Positions 1-7,802 of a stretch of 64,000 nucleotides of DNA are shown here, in pieces; the stretch's first letter is position 1; every line of letters begins with the position of its first letter. The notes under the pieces are model-generated. The model ran no database searches, was not told the origin of the DNA, and saw only the letters and a program-made list of their open reading frames with translations. The position numbers and the translations under genes were made by a program. This DNA comes from DATBRV01 sp036560145 (GTDB lineage: Bacteria > Myxococcota_A > UBA9160 > SMWR01), in contig DATBRV010000123.1 in the NCBI GenBank assembly GCA_036560145.1, positions 1 through 64,000 of the forward strand. Reading direction: 5' to 3'.

Positions 1-22
1 AGCCGCAGGCGAGCGGAGTTCA
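1..22 (-). repeat. Copy of dispersed GC-rich intergenic repeat
   Basis: Read on the minus strand, these 22 bases are identical to part of the tandem repeat at 58705-58726 and nearly identical to a copy ending at 62431. The shared core is CGCTCGCCTGCGGCTCGC-like. The TGA at its start is the stop codon of the acyl-CoA synthetase gene, so the repeat begins exactly at a gene end. The copy runs off the window edge. Confidence 0.7.
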
Positions 23-1513
23 TCGAGCCAGCTCGGCCCGAACCTTGCGGCGCAGGAGCTTTCCCGTCTCGTTGTAGGGCAGGGCCTCGCGGAACTCGAT
101 CCGCTCCGGCACGCGCGAGGAGCGCAGCCGGGCGCGCACCCACGCGCGCAGCTCCTCGGGATCCGGGCGGGCGCCGGCGCGCGGAACGATCACCGCGGCG
201 ACGGCCTCGCCCCACTGCTCGTCGGGGACGCCGACCACCGCGCAGTCGGCGACGCCGGGGTGCTCGTGCAGCACGTCCTCGATCTCGCCCGGCGAGAGGT
301 TCTCGCCGCCGCGCACGATCACGTCGTCGATCCGGCCGGTGACGAAGAGGTAGCCCTCGTGGTCGAGGAAGCCGCCGTCGCGCGTCGGGAACCAGCCTTC
401 GGGGCCGAGCGTCGCCGCGCGCCCCTGGTACTCGCCCGAGACCTGCTCGCCGCGCACGTGAATCTCGCCCGGGGCGCCCGGAGCAACCGGCTTGCCGTCC
501 TCGTCGCGCACCTCGATCTCGACGCCCGGGAGCGCGCGCCCGACCGAGGCGAGCCGCCGTCGCACGGCCGGCTCGTCGCTCGCGGCCGCGAGGCGGTGAT
601 CCTCGGGGCCGAGCAGCGAGATCGTCGAGCTCGTCTCGGTGAGCCCGTAGGCGTTCGTGAAGTCGACGCCCGGGAGCAGGCGCATCGCGCGCTCGATCAC
701 GGGCAGCGGCATCTTGCCGCCGCCGTACGAGAGCGCGCGCAGCGCGGGGAGAGTGGCGCCCGCGGCTTCGAGCGCGTCGACGATGCGCGTGAGCATGGTC
801 GGAACCACGAAGGCGTGAGTCACGCGCTCGGCCCGCGCGGTGTCGACCCATGCCTCGGGCGAGAAGCTCGCAAGCTGCACCATCCGCCGCCCCGCGTAGA
901 CGGAGCTCAGGATTGCCGCCATCGCGGCGACGTGGTAGGGCGGCACGCTCACCAGCGCCGCCTCGTCCTCGGCGGCCGCGCCGAACTCGACCGAGCCCAG
1001 GATGTAGGAGACCAGGTGCCGGTTGCGCAGCACCGCGGCCTTCGGCGCGCCGGTGGTGCCGCTCGTGAAGAGCAGCACGGCGATGGCGTCGGGGTCGGCG
1101 GGCCAGTCCGAGTTGGCGGGCCCGGCGCCGGCGAGCCCGGCGAGGAAGCGGTCGCGCGCGACGGCGCTCGCGCCCGGGAGCGCGGCGAGCCGCTCGATGC
1201 GCTCCGGGTCGGCGACGAGGTACGCGGGCGCGATGCGTGCGACGAGGGCGTCGACCTCGTCGGCGGTGAGGCGGTAGTTGAGCGGCACGAAGGGACGCCC
1301 GGCCCAGGCCGCTGCGAAGAGCCCCACCGGCACGGCGAGGCTGTTGACGTCGAGGATTCCGACGTGCGCCGCGCCGGAGGCCTCGATCTGCCGGCGCGCG
1401 GCCGCCGCCGCCGCGAAGAGCTCCGCATAGGTGAGCCGGTCCGGCCCGTTCTGCACCGCGACGCGCTCGCCGAACCCGGCCGCAGCCATCTCGAGCAGCA
1501 TCAACGGGTTCAC
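20..1513 (-). CDS. Class I acyl-CoA synthetase / AMP-dependent ligase
   Basis: The product (497 aa, usual length for the family) activates a carboxylic acid as an acyl-adenylate and transfers it to CoA in the cytoplasm. Visible signatures are the Ser/Thr/Gly-rich P-loop TSGTTGAPK near residues 150-158, YGLTE near 289, the GEIHVRG and TGRIDD core motifs, VRGGENLSPGEIED, and the C-terminal ETGKLLRRK whose Lys is the adenylation lysine. The substrate cannot be read from sequence; a medium- or long-chain or aromatic acid is possible. GTG at 1513 is used, with an in-frame ATG at 1501 as alternative. It lies 4 nt downstream of the small gene at 1518-1826, so the two are probably one operon. Its stop codon falls in a dispersed repeat. 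Confidence 0.93.
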   Translation of the reverse strand: MNPLMLLEMAAAGFGERVAVQNGPDRLTYAELFAAAAAARRQIEASGAAHVGILDVNSLAVPVGLFAAAWAGRPFVPLNYRLTADEVDALVARIAPAYLVADPERIERLAALPGASAVARDRFLAGLAGAGPANSDWPADPDAIAVLLFTSGTTGAPKAAVLRNRHLVSYILGSVEFGAAAEDEAALVSVPPYHVAAMAAILSSVYAGRRMVQLASFSPEAWVDTARAERVTHAFVVPTMLTRIVDALEAAGATLPALRALSYGGGKMPLPVIERAMRLLPGVDFTNAYGLTETSSTISLLGPEDHRLAAASDEPAVRRRLASVGRALPGVEIEVRDEDGKPVAPGAPGEIHVRGEQVSGEYQGRAATLGPEGWFPTRDGGFLDHEGYLFVTGRIDDVIVRGGENLSPGEIEDVLHEHPGVADCAVVGVPDEQWGEAVAAVIVPRAGARPDPEELRAWVRARLRSSRVPERIEFREALPYNETGKLLRRKVRAELAR

Positions 1514-1517
1514 GGTC

Positions 1518-1826
1518 TCAGTCCGAGGAGGGAAGCGGCTTCGCGCCCTTCACGACGAGCGGCCGGCCGTCGCAGGCGAGGGATCCCTGGCCCGGCTTCG
1601 TGCACAGGAGCTCGAGGTCGCCGGCCTCGTTCACGTAGCGTTTGCCGAGCAGCGTGCCGCCGCTCGCGTCGGGGTGCGGCGCGCCGCCGGCCGGCGCGGC
1701 GCCCTGCGGACCCATCGCGACACCGCCGCAGGTGACCGAGACGTCCCCTTTCGGGGCCGCGACGATCATCACCTCCGTCGCACAGACGGCGCTCCGCAGG
1801 CGTGTTCCGGGCTTGAGCTGGGCCGT
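1518..1826 (-). CDS. Small conserved protein with apparent ACG start
   Basis: This 102-residue protein begins TAQLKPGTRLRSAVC and ends in KDAKPLPASD-like sequence (here VVKGAKPLPSSD). It resembles a small uncharacterised family that I recall from actinobacteria and proteobacteria next to acyl-CoA synthetases; the function is unknown. The conserved N-terminus starts at an ACG codon (1824-1826). A GGAGGA Shine-Dalgarno (complement of 1833-1838) lies exactly 6 nt upstream of it, and no in-frame ATG, GTG or TTG exists at that place. The only upstream canonical start is ATG at 1916, which would add 30 residues of low-complexity, non-conserved sequence and place the Shine-Dalgarno inside the gene. 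It is the upstream partner of the acyl-CoA synthetase. Confidence 0.7.
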   Translation of the reverse strand, partial: TAQLKPGTRLRSAVCATEVMIVAAPKGDVSVTCGGVAMGPQGAAPAGGAPHPDASGGTLLGKRYVNEAGDLELLCTKPGQGSLACDGRPLVVKGAKPLPSSD

Positions 1827-1963
1827 GGGGAGTCCTCCGGTGGAGCTGTGATGGTACGGGCGCGCGCCCGTCGGCTCAAGGCTCGCGGATCTCGGCGCTG
1901 CGGGGCGCCCCGTCATCGAGCGTGATGCCGGCCTATGCTCCGTGCCAGGGAGGCTGGCGCGCG

Positions 1964-3238
1964 ATGTCCGTTGCGGAGGCGCACCCCGCCGTCGAGTGGG
2001 CCCGCTCGGGCGCCATGGCGCTCACCGGTCGGCCGGGCGAGGCGCCGCGGCTGGCTCCGGGTCCCCTCGCGGCCTGCGCGCGCGACGGGATCGCGGCGCT
2101 GCGGCGGCTCGCGGCGGTCCCGTTGCCGGTCGATCTCGACGGCCCGGCGCTCCTCGGCGAGCGCGCGGCGCTGCTCGGCCTGCGGCGGCGCGGAAGGGTC
2201 GCGCCCGGCGGCGCTTGTCGGCTGCTCGAGGCCGCGGACAACTGGATCGCGGTGACGCTCGCGCGGCCCGACGACACGGCGCTGCTGCCGGCGTGGCTCG
2301 GTGTCGCGGACGCGGACGATCCGTGGCCCGCCGTCGCGCGCGCTCTCCGCGAGCGTTCGGCCGACGAAGCGGTCGCGCGCGCGCGACTGCTCGGCCTCGC
2401 CGCCGCGGTGGCGGGTCCGCTCCCCGAGGCGCCGCCGCCGCCGCACCGGGTGGCCGCCCGCGGACCGCGCCGCGCGCAATCGCCCCGCGCGACCCTGCGC
2501 GTCCTCGACCTCACGGCGCTGTGGGCGGGGCCGCTCTGCGCGCATCTGCTCGGCCTTGCGGGCGCGCGGGTCGTGAAGGTCGAGAGCGTGTCGCGGCCCG
2601 ACGGCGCGCGGGCGGGGAGCGCCGCGTTCTTCGACCTGCTCAATGCCGGCAAGGCGAGCGTCGCCCTCGACCTCGGCGCGCTCGAGGGACGCGAGGCGCT
2701 GCGGCGTCTCGTCGCGGCGAGCGACGTCGTCATCGAGAGCGCGCGGCCGCGCGCGCTGCGCCAGCTCGGGATCGAGGCCGAGGCGCTGATTGCGGAGCAG
2801 CCCGGCCTGGTCTGGGTCGCGATCACCGGCCACGGCCGGCGCGAGCCGGGGGCAGACTGGATCGGCTATGGCGACGACGCCGCCGTCGCCGCGGGCCTCG
2901 CGCGCGCCACCGGCGAGCCGGGCTCGACGCCGCTCTTCTGCGGCGACGCGATCGCCGACCCCCTGACGGGGATCCATGCCGCGGTGTGCGCGCTCGAGGC
3001 CTTCCACGCCGGCGAGGCGGTGCTGCTCGACGTTTGCCTCCGCGACGTCGCCGCCGCCGCGGCGACGAGCAGCGCCGGAGCGCGCGAGGCCCGCGTGAGC
3101 CGGCGCGGCCGCGGCTTCGAGGTCGAGGCCGGAGGCGTGCGGCAGCCGGTGCGCGCGCCGCACGCCCGCCGGCCTGCGGGGCGCGCGCGCCCGCTCGGCG
3201 CCGACACCGCCGCCGTCCTCGCAGAGATCGGATGCTGA
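1964..3238 (+). CDS. CaiB/BaiF-type (family III) CoA-transferase
   Basis: The product (424 aa) belongs to family III CoA-transferases, which move CoA between carboxylic acids through an aspartyl-CoA anhydride. The recognisable core starts near residue 173 with LRVLDLTALWAGPLCAHLL, followed by ARVVKVES, FFDLLNAGKASVALDL and the CGDAIADPLTG segment that is usual downstream of the active site. The first ~170 residues are less conserved, and the C-terminus is short and Arg/Ala-rich, so some C-terminal elements may be reduced. ATG 1964 is chosen because AGGGAGG lies about 9 nt upstream; an ATG at 1922 has no such site. The last 7 nt overlap the amidohydrolase start, indicating an operon. Specificity is not deducible. 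Confidence 0.85.
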   Translation: MSVAEAHPAVEWARSGAMALTGRPGEAPRLAPGPLAACARDGIAALRRLAAVPLPVDLDGPALLGERAALLGLRRRGRVAPGGACRLLEAADNWIAVTLARPDDTALLPAWLGVADADDPWPAVARALRERSADEAVARARLLGLAAAVAGPLPEAPPPPHRVAARGPRRAQSPRATLRVLDLTALWAGPLCAHLLGLAGARVVKVESVSRPDGARAGSAAFFDLLNAGKASVALDLGALEGREALRRLVAASDVVIESARPRALRQLGIEAEALIAEQPGLVWVAITGHGRREPGADWIGYGDDAAVAAGLARATGEPGSTPLFCGDAIADPLTGIHAAVCALEAFHAGEAVLLDVCLRDVAAAAATSSAGAREARVSRRGRGFEVEAGGVRQPVRAPHARRPAGRARPLGADTAAVLAEIGC

Positions 3239-4626
3239 TCGAGCGCGCCGAGATCGCGGGGAGCGCGCCGCGTTCGCTGCGGATCGAGGCCGGCCGCATC
3301 ACGGCGATCGCTCCCGCGCTCGCGCGCCGCCCCGGCGAGGAGAGCCTCGACGCGGCCGGCGGCGCGCTCCTGCCCGGGCTCCACGACCACCACCTGCACC
3401 TGCTCTCGCTCGCGGCGTTCGCGGGCTCGCTGCGCTGCGGCCCCCCGGAGGTCCGCACGCGCGAGGATCTCGAGCGCGCCCTGCGCGGCGCGCGTCCGCG
3501 CGCGGGCTGGATCCGCGGCGTCGGCTATCACGACTCCGTCGCCGGCGCGCTCGATCGCCGCGACCTCGACGCGCTCGCGCCGGGCGCCGCGGTTCGCGTG
3601 CAGCACCGCAGCGGCGCGCTCTGGATCCTGAGCTCGGCCGGCGTCGACCGCCTCGGCCTCGACCGCGGCGCCGACGCGCCGGGCGTCGAGCGCGACGCCG
3701 CGGGCCGCGCCACCGGGCGGCTCTATCGCGCCGACGCCTGGCTGCGCGAGCGCCTCGGCGCCGCGGATCCTCCCGACCTCGGGGCGGTGGGCGAGGGGCT
3801 CGCACGCTGCGGCGTCACCGGCGCGACGGACGCCACCGCGCACAACGCCGGCCCCGAGCTGGCGCTGCTCGAGACCGCGGCGGCGCAGGGAGCGCTCCCG
3901 CAGCGGCTCCTGTTGATGGGCGGCCTCGAGCTGCCGCAGCCGTCTCATCCGCGTGTCACGCGCGGCGCCGTGAAGCTGGTGCTCGCCGAGGCGGAGCTCC
4001 CCGACTTCGACGCGACGGCCTCGGCGATCCGGGCCGCCCATGCGGCCGGGCGCGCCGCGGCGATCCACTGCGTGACGCGCGCGGAGCTCGCCTTCGCCGT
4101 CGGCGCCTTCGACACGGCCGGGGCGCGGGCCGGCGACCGGATCGAGCACGCGGCCGTCGCGCCCCCGGATCTGGTGTCGCGCATCGCGGCGCTGGGGCTC
4201 ACCGTGGTGGCGCAGCCGAGCTTCGTGCGCGAGCGCGGAGACGCCTACGCCGCCGAGGTCGAGCCGGCGGATTTGCCTTGGCTGCACCGCGCGCGCGGCT
4301 TCGACGCGGCGGGCGTTCCGCTCGGCGGAGGCAGCGACGCCCCCTTCGGCGACCCCGATCCGTGGCGCTCGATGCGCGCCGCCGTCGAGCGCCGCAGCGA
4401 GTCGGGCGCGGTCCTCGGCGCCGAGGAGGCCGTCTGCCCCGAGCGCGCGCTCGCGCTCTTCAGCTCGCCAGCGGAGGCGCCCGGCGCCGCTCCGCGGACG
4501 CTCGCGCCGGGCGCGCCGGCCGACCTCTGCCTGCTCGACCGTCCCTGGTCCGAGGCGCGCCGCGCGCTCGACGCGAGCGCGGTCGCGGCGACGCTCGTGG
4601 CCGGGTGCGTCGTCTACCGCCGCTAG
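3232..4626 (+). CDS. Metal-dependent amidohydrolase, YtcJ-like (amidohydrolase 3)
   Basis: This 464-residue cytoplasmic hydrolase has the TIM-barrel amidohydrolase pattern. A short N-terminal beta domain leads to LPGLHDHHLHLLSL (the HxH metal ligands, near residues 46-60). A DRIEHAAVAPPDLV segment follows near 305, and GGGSDAPFGDPDPW near 362 holds the metal-binding Asp. The C-terminal LAPGAPADLCLLD is the typical returning beta domain. Members hydrolyse amide or cyclic C-N bonds; substrate unknown. ATG 3232 lies inside the end of the CoA-transferase gene, pointing to translational coupling. Its TAG stop is shared, as the tetranucleotide CTAG, with the convergent GST gene. Confidence 0.88.
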   Translation: MLIERAEIAGSAPRSLRIEAGRITAIAPALARRPGEESLDAAGGALLPGLHDHHLHLLSLAAFAGSLRCGPPEVRTREDLERALRGARPRAGWIRGVGYHDSVAGALDRRDLDALAPGAAVRVQHRSGALWILSSAGVDRLGLDRGADAPGVERDAAGRATGRLYRADAWLRERLGAADPPDLGAVGEGLARCGVTGATDATAHNAGPELALLETAAAQGALPQRLLLMGGLELPQPSHPRVTRGAVKLVLAEAELPDFDATASAIRAAHAAGRAAAIHCVTRAELAFAVGAFDTAGARAGDRIEHAAVAPPDLVSRIAALGLTVVAQPSFVRERGDAYAAEVEPADLPWLHRARGFDAAGVPLGGGSDAPFGDPDPWRSMRAAVERRSESGAVLGAEEAVCPERALALFSSPAEAPGAAPRTLAPGAPADLCLLDRPWSEARRALDASAVAATLVAGCVVYRR

Positions 4627-5237
4627 GCCTTGGCGCTGGGCCTCGCCTTGGTGCTCGCGAGCCACTTCGCGAGGTTGCGGTTCGCGGGATCGATCCCCTG
4701 TCCCACGCTCGCGCCGAAGTCGAGGAACGCGAAGAGCACGACGTCGGCGAGCGTGAAGCGCTTGGGCACGATCGTCTCGCGGCCGGCGATCTGCTGGTCG
4801 AGCCAGGCGAGGCCGTCCTTCGCGATCGCCTTGAGGCCGGCCGATGCTTCCGGGATGGTCCGGATCCGGTTCTTGAAGAGCTGGAGCCCCTCCCCGAAGC
4901 GGAAGCCGTCGGCGAGCGGCTGCGTCACCTTCCACTCCACGCGCCGCACCCACATGCGCGTCTCGGCGCGCTGCGCCGGATCGGCGCCGACCAGGGGCGG
5001 ATTCGGCTTCAGCTCCTCCAGGTATTCGCAGATCGCCACCGTCTCCGAGATCACGAGCCCGTCGTCGAGCTCGAGCGCGGGCACCTGGCCGGCGGGATTC
5101 TTCGCCAGGTACGGCTCCTGGCGGTTTGCGCCGGTCATGATGTCGACCTTGACGGTCTCGGGGAATGCGAAGCCCTTCTCGGCTGCGAACATGCGCACCA
5201 GCTTCGGATTCGGACCCAGCGAGTCGTAGAACTTCAT
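4623..5237 (-). CDS. Glutathione S-transferase family protein
   Basis: The product (204 aa) is a soluble GST. A thioredoxin-like N-terminal domain (MKFYDSLGPNPKLVRMF, then GQVPALELDDG and the SETVAICEYLEE segment that binds the gamma-glutamyl moiety) precedes an all-helical C-terminal domain with the conserved TLADVVLFAFLDF motif. It probably conjugates or reduces electrophiles with glutathione or a related thiol. ATG 5237 is preceded by GAGGAGCC at good spacing; an upstream start would add 13 unrelated residues. The gene converges on the amidohydrolase, and both stop codons use the same CTAG. Confidence 0.93.
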   Translation of the reverse strand: MKFYDSLGPNPKLVRMFAAEKGFAFPETVKVDIMTGANRQEPYLAKNPAGQVPALELDDGLVISETVAICEYLEELKPNPPLVGADPAQRAETRMWVRRVEWKVTQPLADGFRFGEGLQLFKNRIRTIPEASAGLKAIAKDGLAWLDQQIAGRETIVPKRFTLADVVLFAFLDFGASVGQGIDPANRNLAKWLASTKARPSAKA

Positions 5238-5314
5238 GTTGGCTCCTCGAGGTGGATGGGGAAGGCAGGCTAGCAATCGGGGCCGCCCCTATCGAGGATC
5301 GCCCGGCCCCGTCG

Positions 5315-5848
5315 CTAGGCGGGCCAGAAGTAGACGTTGTCCCAGAGCCAGCGGATGACATCGAGGGCGCCCTGACCGAGCTGGTAGGCGCTGGTCTGGG
5401 CCACTCTCGCAAGATCCCGATCTCCCTCTTCGCGCCGGGGACGCGCGTCGAAGATCTTCACCAACGCTCTGCGGGCGGCCTTCTCGACGGCCGGATTCCC
5501 GTGGTTCGTGGCGGCGCTCAGGGCCCAAACCGACGCTTCGTCGTCCGCCAGCAGGTCGCCGAGCCCCTTTGCGGCCTCGGCTCGAAGCGGCGCGATCCGG
5601 CTCTTCGAGAGAACGTTCCGATACACGACAGCGTGTCCTCGGGAGCGAAGCTGGACGGCCGTCGGTTCCGCCCCCACGTCCGTCCCCGGCGCCGGCTCGT
5701 GCTGGATTTTCCACCCGGTGTCGCTGTTCGTGCTGATGCTGCGCTCCCCGTCGATGCGGCCGGCGCTGCGCTCGACGACGAAGTGGCGCGAACACCCGCC
5801 GAGGATCAGGAGGGCCAGACAGGCGAGGCTCGGCGCGAGACCCATCAT
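5315..5848 (-). CDS. Small lipoprotein, downstream gene of a lipoprotein pair
   Basis: The product (177 aa) starts with a classic lipoprotein signal, MMGLAPSLACLALLILGGCS, whose lipobox LGGC predicts lipidation of Cys19 and outer-membrane or periplasmic anchoring. The mature part has no domain I recognise; it contains ALSAATNHGNPAVEKAARRAL (helix-rich, HEAT-like in feel) and ends in aromatic DNVYFWPA. The ATG overlaps the stop of the upstream lipoprotein gene as ATGA, and AGGAGG lies 7 nt before it, so the two are co-translated. Function unknown. Confidence 0.8.
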   Translation of the reverse strand: MMGLAPSLACLALLILGGCSRHFVVERSAGRIDGERSISTNSDTGWKIQHEPAPGTDVGAEPTAVQLRSRGHAVVYRNVLSKSRIAPLRAEAAKGLGDLLADDEASVWALSAATNHGNPAVEKAARRALVKIFDARPRREEGDRDLARVAQTSAYQLGQGALDVIRWLWDNVYFWPA

Positions 5849-6501
5849 CGAGGAGCCTCCTCGATCCGCGCCAGCGCGAGGCCCGGAGCGCTGCGCAGCC
5901 CCAGCTGCGGATACCGGTCCATCAGCTCGAGAATCGCATTCACCATTTCGAAGACGATCGCATGCGTTGCGCGCTGCAACCCTCTCTGGAAGTTCCCGGA
6001 CGAGGACATCTGGGCGCCTCCCTGCCAGCCCTTCACGAAGAAGGTCCGCTCGGCCTCGAGCCCCGTCTGCGTCGCCACCCGCAGCTTCACGGAGAGGTCC
6101 GCCTCGAGACTTCCCGACCAGAACCCGATCACCGGCTCGACGAAGATCTTGATCAGCGTCCCCTCGATGCGCAGGGCGGTCGGCCGATGCTCCGCGCGAT
6201 CGTCCAGCACGCGGAAGCCCGTCGCACGCAGCTCGTCCGCGAGGAGCTGTGCGATCCATGCGTTCGGATCGCTCTGACAGACGGCGTCCGCGGTGTCCAT
6301 GTTGTAGCCGTTCTTCTGCATCCCGCAGCGCTCGCGGATCTCCCGCTCGTCCGTGAACGGCACGACCACGATCACCTGGCGACCCATGCCTCCGGGGATG
6401 GTGGGGTCGAGCCCCCGGGTCGGCAGCGTGAGCGGGACGTCGGTGAAGGCGCACGCGCTCGCGACCAGGCCGAGCGCTACGAGAACGGCGGTCTCGCGCA
6501 T
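5845..6501 (-). CDS. YajG-like lipoprotein
   Basis: The product (218 aa) carries a short lipoprotein signal (MRETAVLVALGLVASAC, lipidated Cys17). The mature domain begins with RQVIVVVPFTDERE and continues with WIAQLLADELRATGFRVLDD, LRIEGTLIKIFVEP and SLEADLSVKLRVATQTG. This alternation resembles the YajG/DUF-type outer-membrane lipoproteins that share a fold with LPS- and flagella-associated lipoproteins; the match is from memory and the function is unknown. It is first in a two-gene operon and is divergent from the lipoprotein gene at 6547. GGGAGGGG about 10 nt upstream is the probable ribosome binding site. Confidence 0.75.
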   Translation of the reverse strand: MRETAVLVALGLVASACAFTDVPLTLPTRGLDPTIPGGMGRQVIVVVPFTDEREIRERCGMQKNGYNMDTADAVCQSDPNAWIAQLLADELRATGFRVLDDRAEHRPTALRIEGTLIKIFVEPVIGFWSGSLEADLSVKLRVATQTGLEAERTFFVKGWQGGAQMSSSGNFQRGLQRATHAIVFEMVNAILELMDRYPQLGLRSAPGLALARIEEAPR

Positions 6502-6533
6502 GGGATCCGGCCCCTCCCGGCCTGCGGTACGGA

Positions 6534-6539
6534 TATAGT
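6534..6539 (+). promoter_or_regulatory. Candidate -10 element, 7 nt before the start codon
   Basis: TATAGT sits 7 nt upstream of the ATG at 6547, with no Shine-Dalgarno between. A start of transcription at the usual distance would fall on or next to the ATG, giving a leaderless mRNA. I see no good -35 hexamer. Confidence 0.35.
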
Positions 6540-6546
6540 GGTCACT

Positions 6547-7059
6547 ATGAGCGGATCGCAGCGGGTGAGCAAGCGGAGAATCTCGGCGGTGTCGGATGCG
6601 GGTTCGCAAGCGGCGATCAGCGCACGCGCCGGACGCACGCTTCCCTTCCTGTTGCTCGGGCTCCTGGTGGGCTGTCGCACGGCGCCGATCCAGGACGTCG
6701 TCGATGCGCCGCTTCCCCTGCGGTGCAGCGAGGCGACGACCGACGACGTCGACGAGGCGATCTGGCGCGCCGGAAGAAAGCTGGACTGGAAGATCGACCG
6801 CATCGGCCCGGGGGATCTGAGGGGCAGCTTGCGCTTCAAGCGACACGTGGCCGTCGTCTCCCTCACGCACCACGACGGCTACCTGAGCATTCACTATCTG
6901 GAGAGCCAGAATCTTCGCCAGGATGGGGGAGAAATCCACCGGAACTACAACGTGCTGGTGCAACGGCTCCTGACGCAGATCCAGCAGGAGCCCGTCACGC
7001 TGGAATCGGGATCTCTGTGCCCTCCGATCACCCCGCGGACCAGCGCGACACCCGGATAG
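6547..7059 (+). CDS. Small lipoprotein of unknown function
   Basis: The product (170 aa) has a polar 30-residue N-terminus and then a lipoprotein-type hydrophobic stretch, RTLPFLLLGLLVGC, so Cys43 is the likely lipidation site. The n-region is unusually long, so a later start is possible, but no better ATG exists. The mature domain (EATTDDVDEAIWRAGRKLDW, GSLRFKRHVAVVSLTH, YLSIHYLESQNL, IHRNYNVLVQRLLTQIQ) matches a small family of bacterial lipoproteins that I recall only as hypothetical. It is divergent from the YajG-like pair and is followed by a PEP-CTERM gene. Confidence 0.75.
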   Translation: MSGSQRVSKRRISAVSDAGSQAAISARAGRTLPFLLLGLLVGCRTAPIQDVVDAPLPLRCSEATTDDVDEAIWRAGRKLDWKIDRIGPGDLRGSLRFKRHVAVVSLTHHDGYLSIHYLESQNLRQDGGEIHRNYNVLVQRLLTQIQQEPVTLESGSLCPPITPRTSATPG

Positions 7060-7094
7060 GGGAGTCACGCAGGGCGCGTTCTGACACAATCTCA

Positions 7095-7113
7095 CGCTGA
7101 GTACCACTCAGCG
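7095..7113 (+). promoter_or_regulatory. Perfect 8-bp inverted repeat at the initiation region
   Basis: CGCTGAGT, spacer ACC, ACTCAGCG forms a perfect dyad that ends 1 nt before the GTG (7115) and 4 nt before the ATG (7118) of the PEP-CTERM gene. It could be an operator or an mRNA hairpin that covers the place where a Shine-Dalgarno would lie; no Shine-Dalgarno is visible. Confidence 0.55.
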
Positions 7114-7117
7114 GGTG

Positions 7118-7792
7118 ATGCCGAACGCACAGCGCTGGCAGCCGAGGCGGGGCGATCACCCTCGGCGGCGCCGTGCGATCGCCATCTGCGGCGTCCTCGG
7201 GATGGTCGCAGCCCACGCCCCGGCTTCGTTCGCTTCGGTCAGCGCGACCATCACCGTCATCTGCCCGCCGGGCTACATCCAGGCCTGCCCCCTTCCCCCG
7301 ATGTCGATCTCTGCCGAGGGTGTCCGAGAGTACGTCCCGTACGTTTGGCCCCTCAGCACATTCGTCGATCAGACGCTCCTCCACTCGGCCTGGATCGTGG
7401 TCCCCGCCATGCCGGACCTCATCCTCTGGGCGGTCGGCGGCGCAGAGATCCGGTCCATCGTGTTGCCGAGTGGCATGTGGCTCTCGGACCCGGTGCAGGT
7501 GACCGCCGACGAAGTCGATCTCGGGGGGTACGACAACGGAGCGACGATCGATTTCGAAGCGCTGATCGGAGCGAGCGCGCGTCAGATTCGCCTCGGTTCG
7601 ATCGACCTCACCCAAGGGACGAGCTTCCCCCTTCTCGTGAACATGCGATCGTTCGACGTCACCACGTTCGACGGCGGGTACATGCTGGGAAATCCGGGTC
7701 ACCTGAACGCGGTGGCGACGCCCGAACCGTCGGGGTCCGTTCTGTTCGGGTTGGGTCTCCTGTTCCTGGGCGCCCGAAGGCGCACCGGGTGA
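7118..7792 (+). CDS. PEP-CTERM sorting-signal protein
   Basis: The product (224 aa) is an exported protein. A basic N-terminus (RRGDHPRRRR) precedes a signal-like hydrophobic segment ending ASFA near residue 40. The C-terminus has the tripartite PEP-CTERM signal: ATPEPS, a hydrophobic helix GSVLFGLGLLFLGA and the basic end RRRTG. Such proteins are processed by an exosortase (EpsH) at the membrane and delivered to the surface or exopolysaccharide. The middle of the protein has no domain I recognise. GTG 7115 and ATG 7118 are alternative starts. No exosortase gene lies in this window. Confidence 0.85.
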   Translation: MPNAQRWQPRRGDHPRRRRAIAICGVLGMVAAHAPASFASVSATITVICPPGYIQACPLPPMSISAEGVREYVPYVWPLSTFVDQTLLHSAWIVVPAMPDLILWAVGGAEIRSIVLPSGMWLSDPVQVTADEVDLGGYDNGATIDFEALIGASARQIRLGSIDLTQGTSFPLLVNMRSFDVTTFDGGYMLGNPGHLNAVATPEPSGSVLFGLGLLFLGARRRTG

Positions 7793-7802
7793 AGCGGAAG
7801 CA

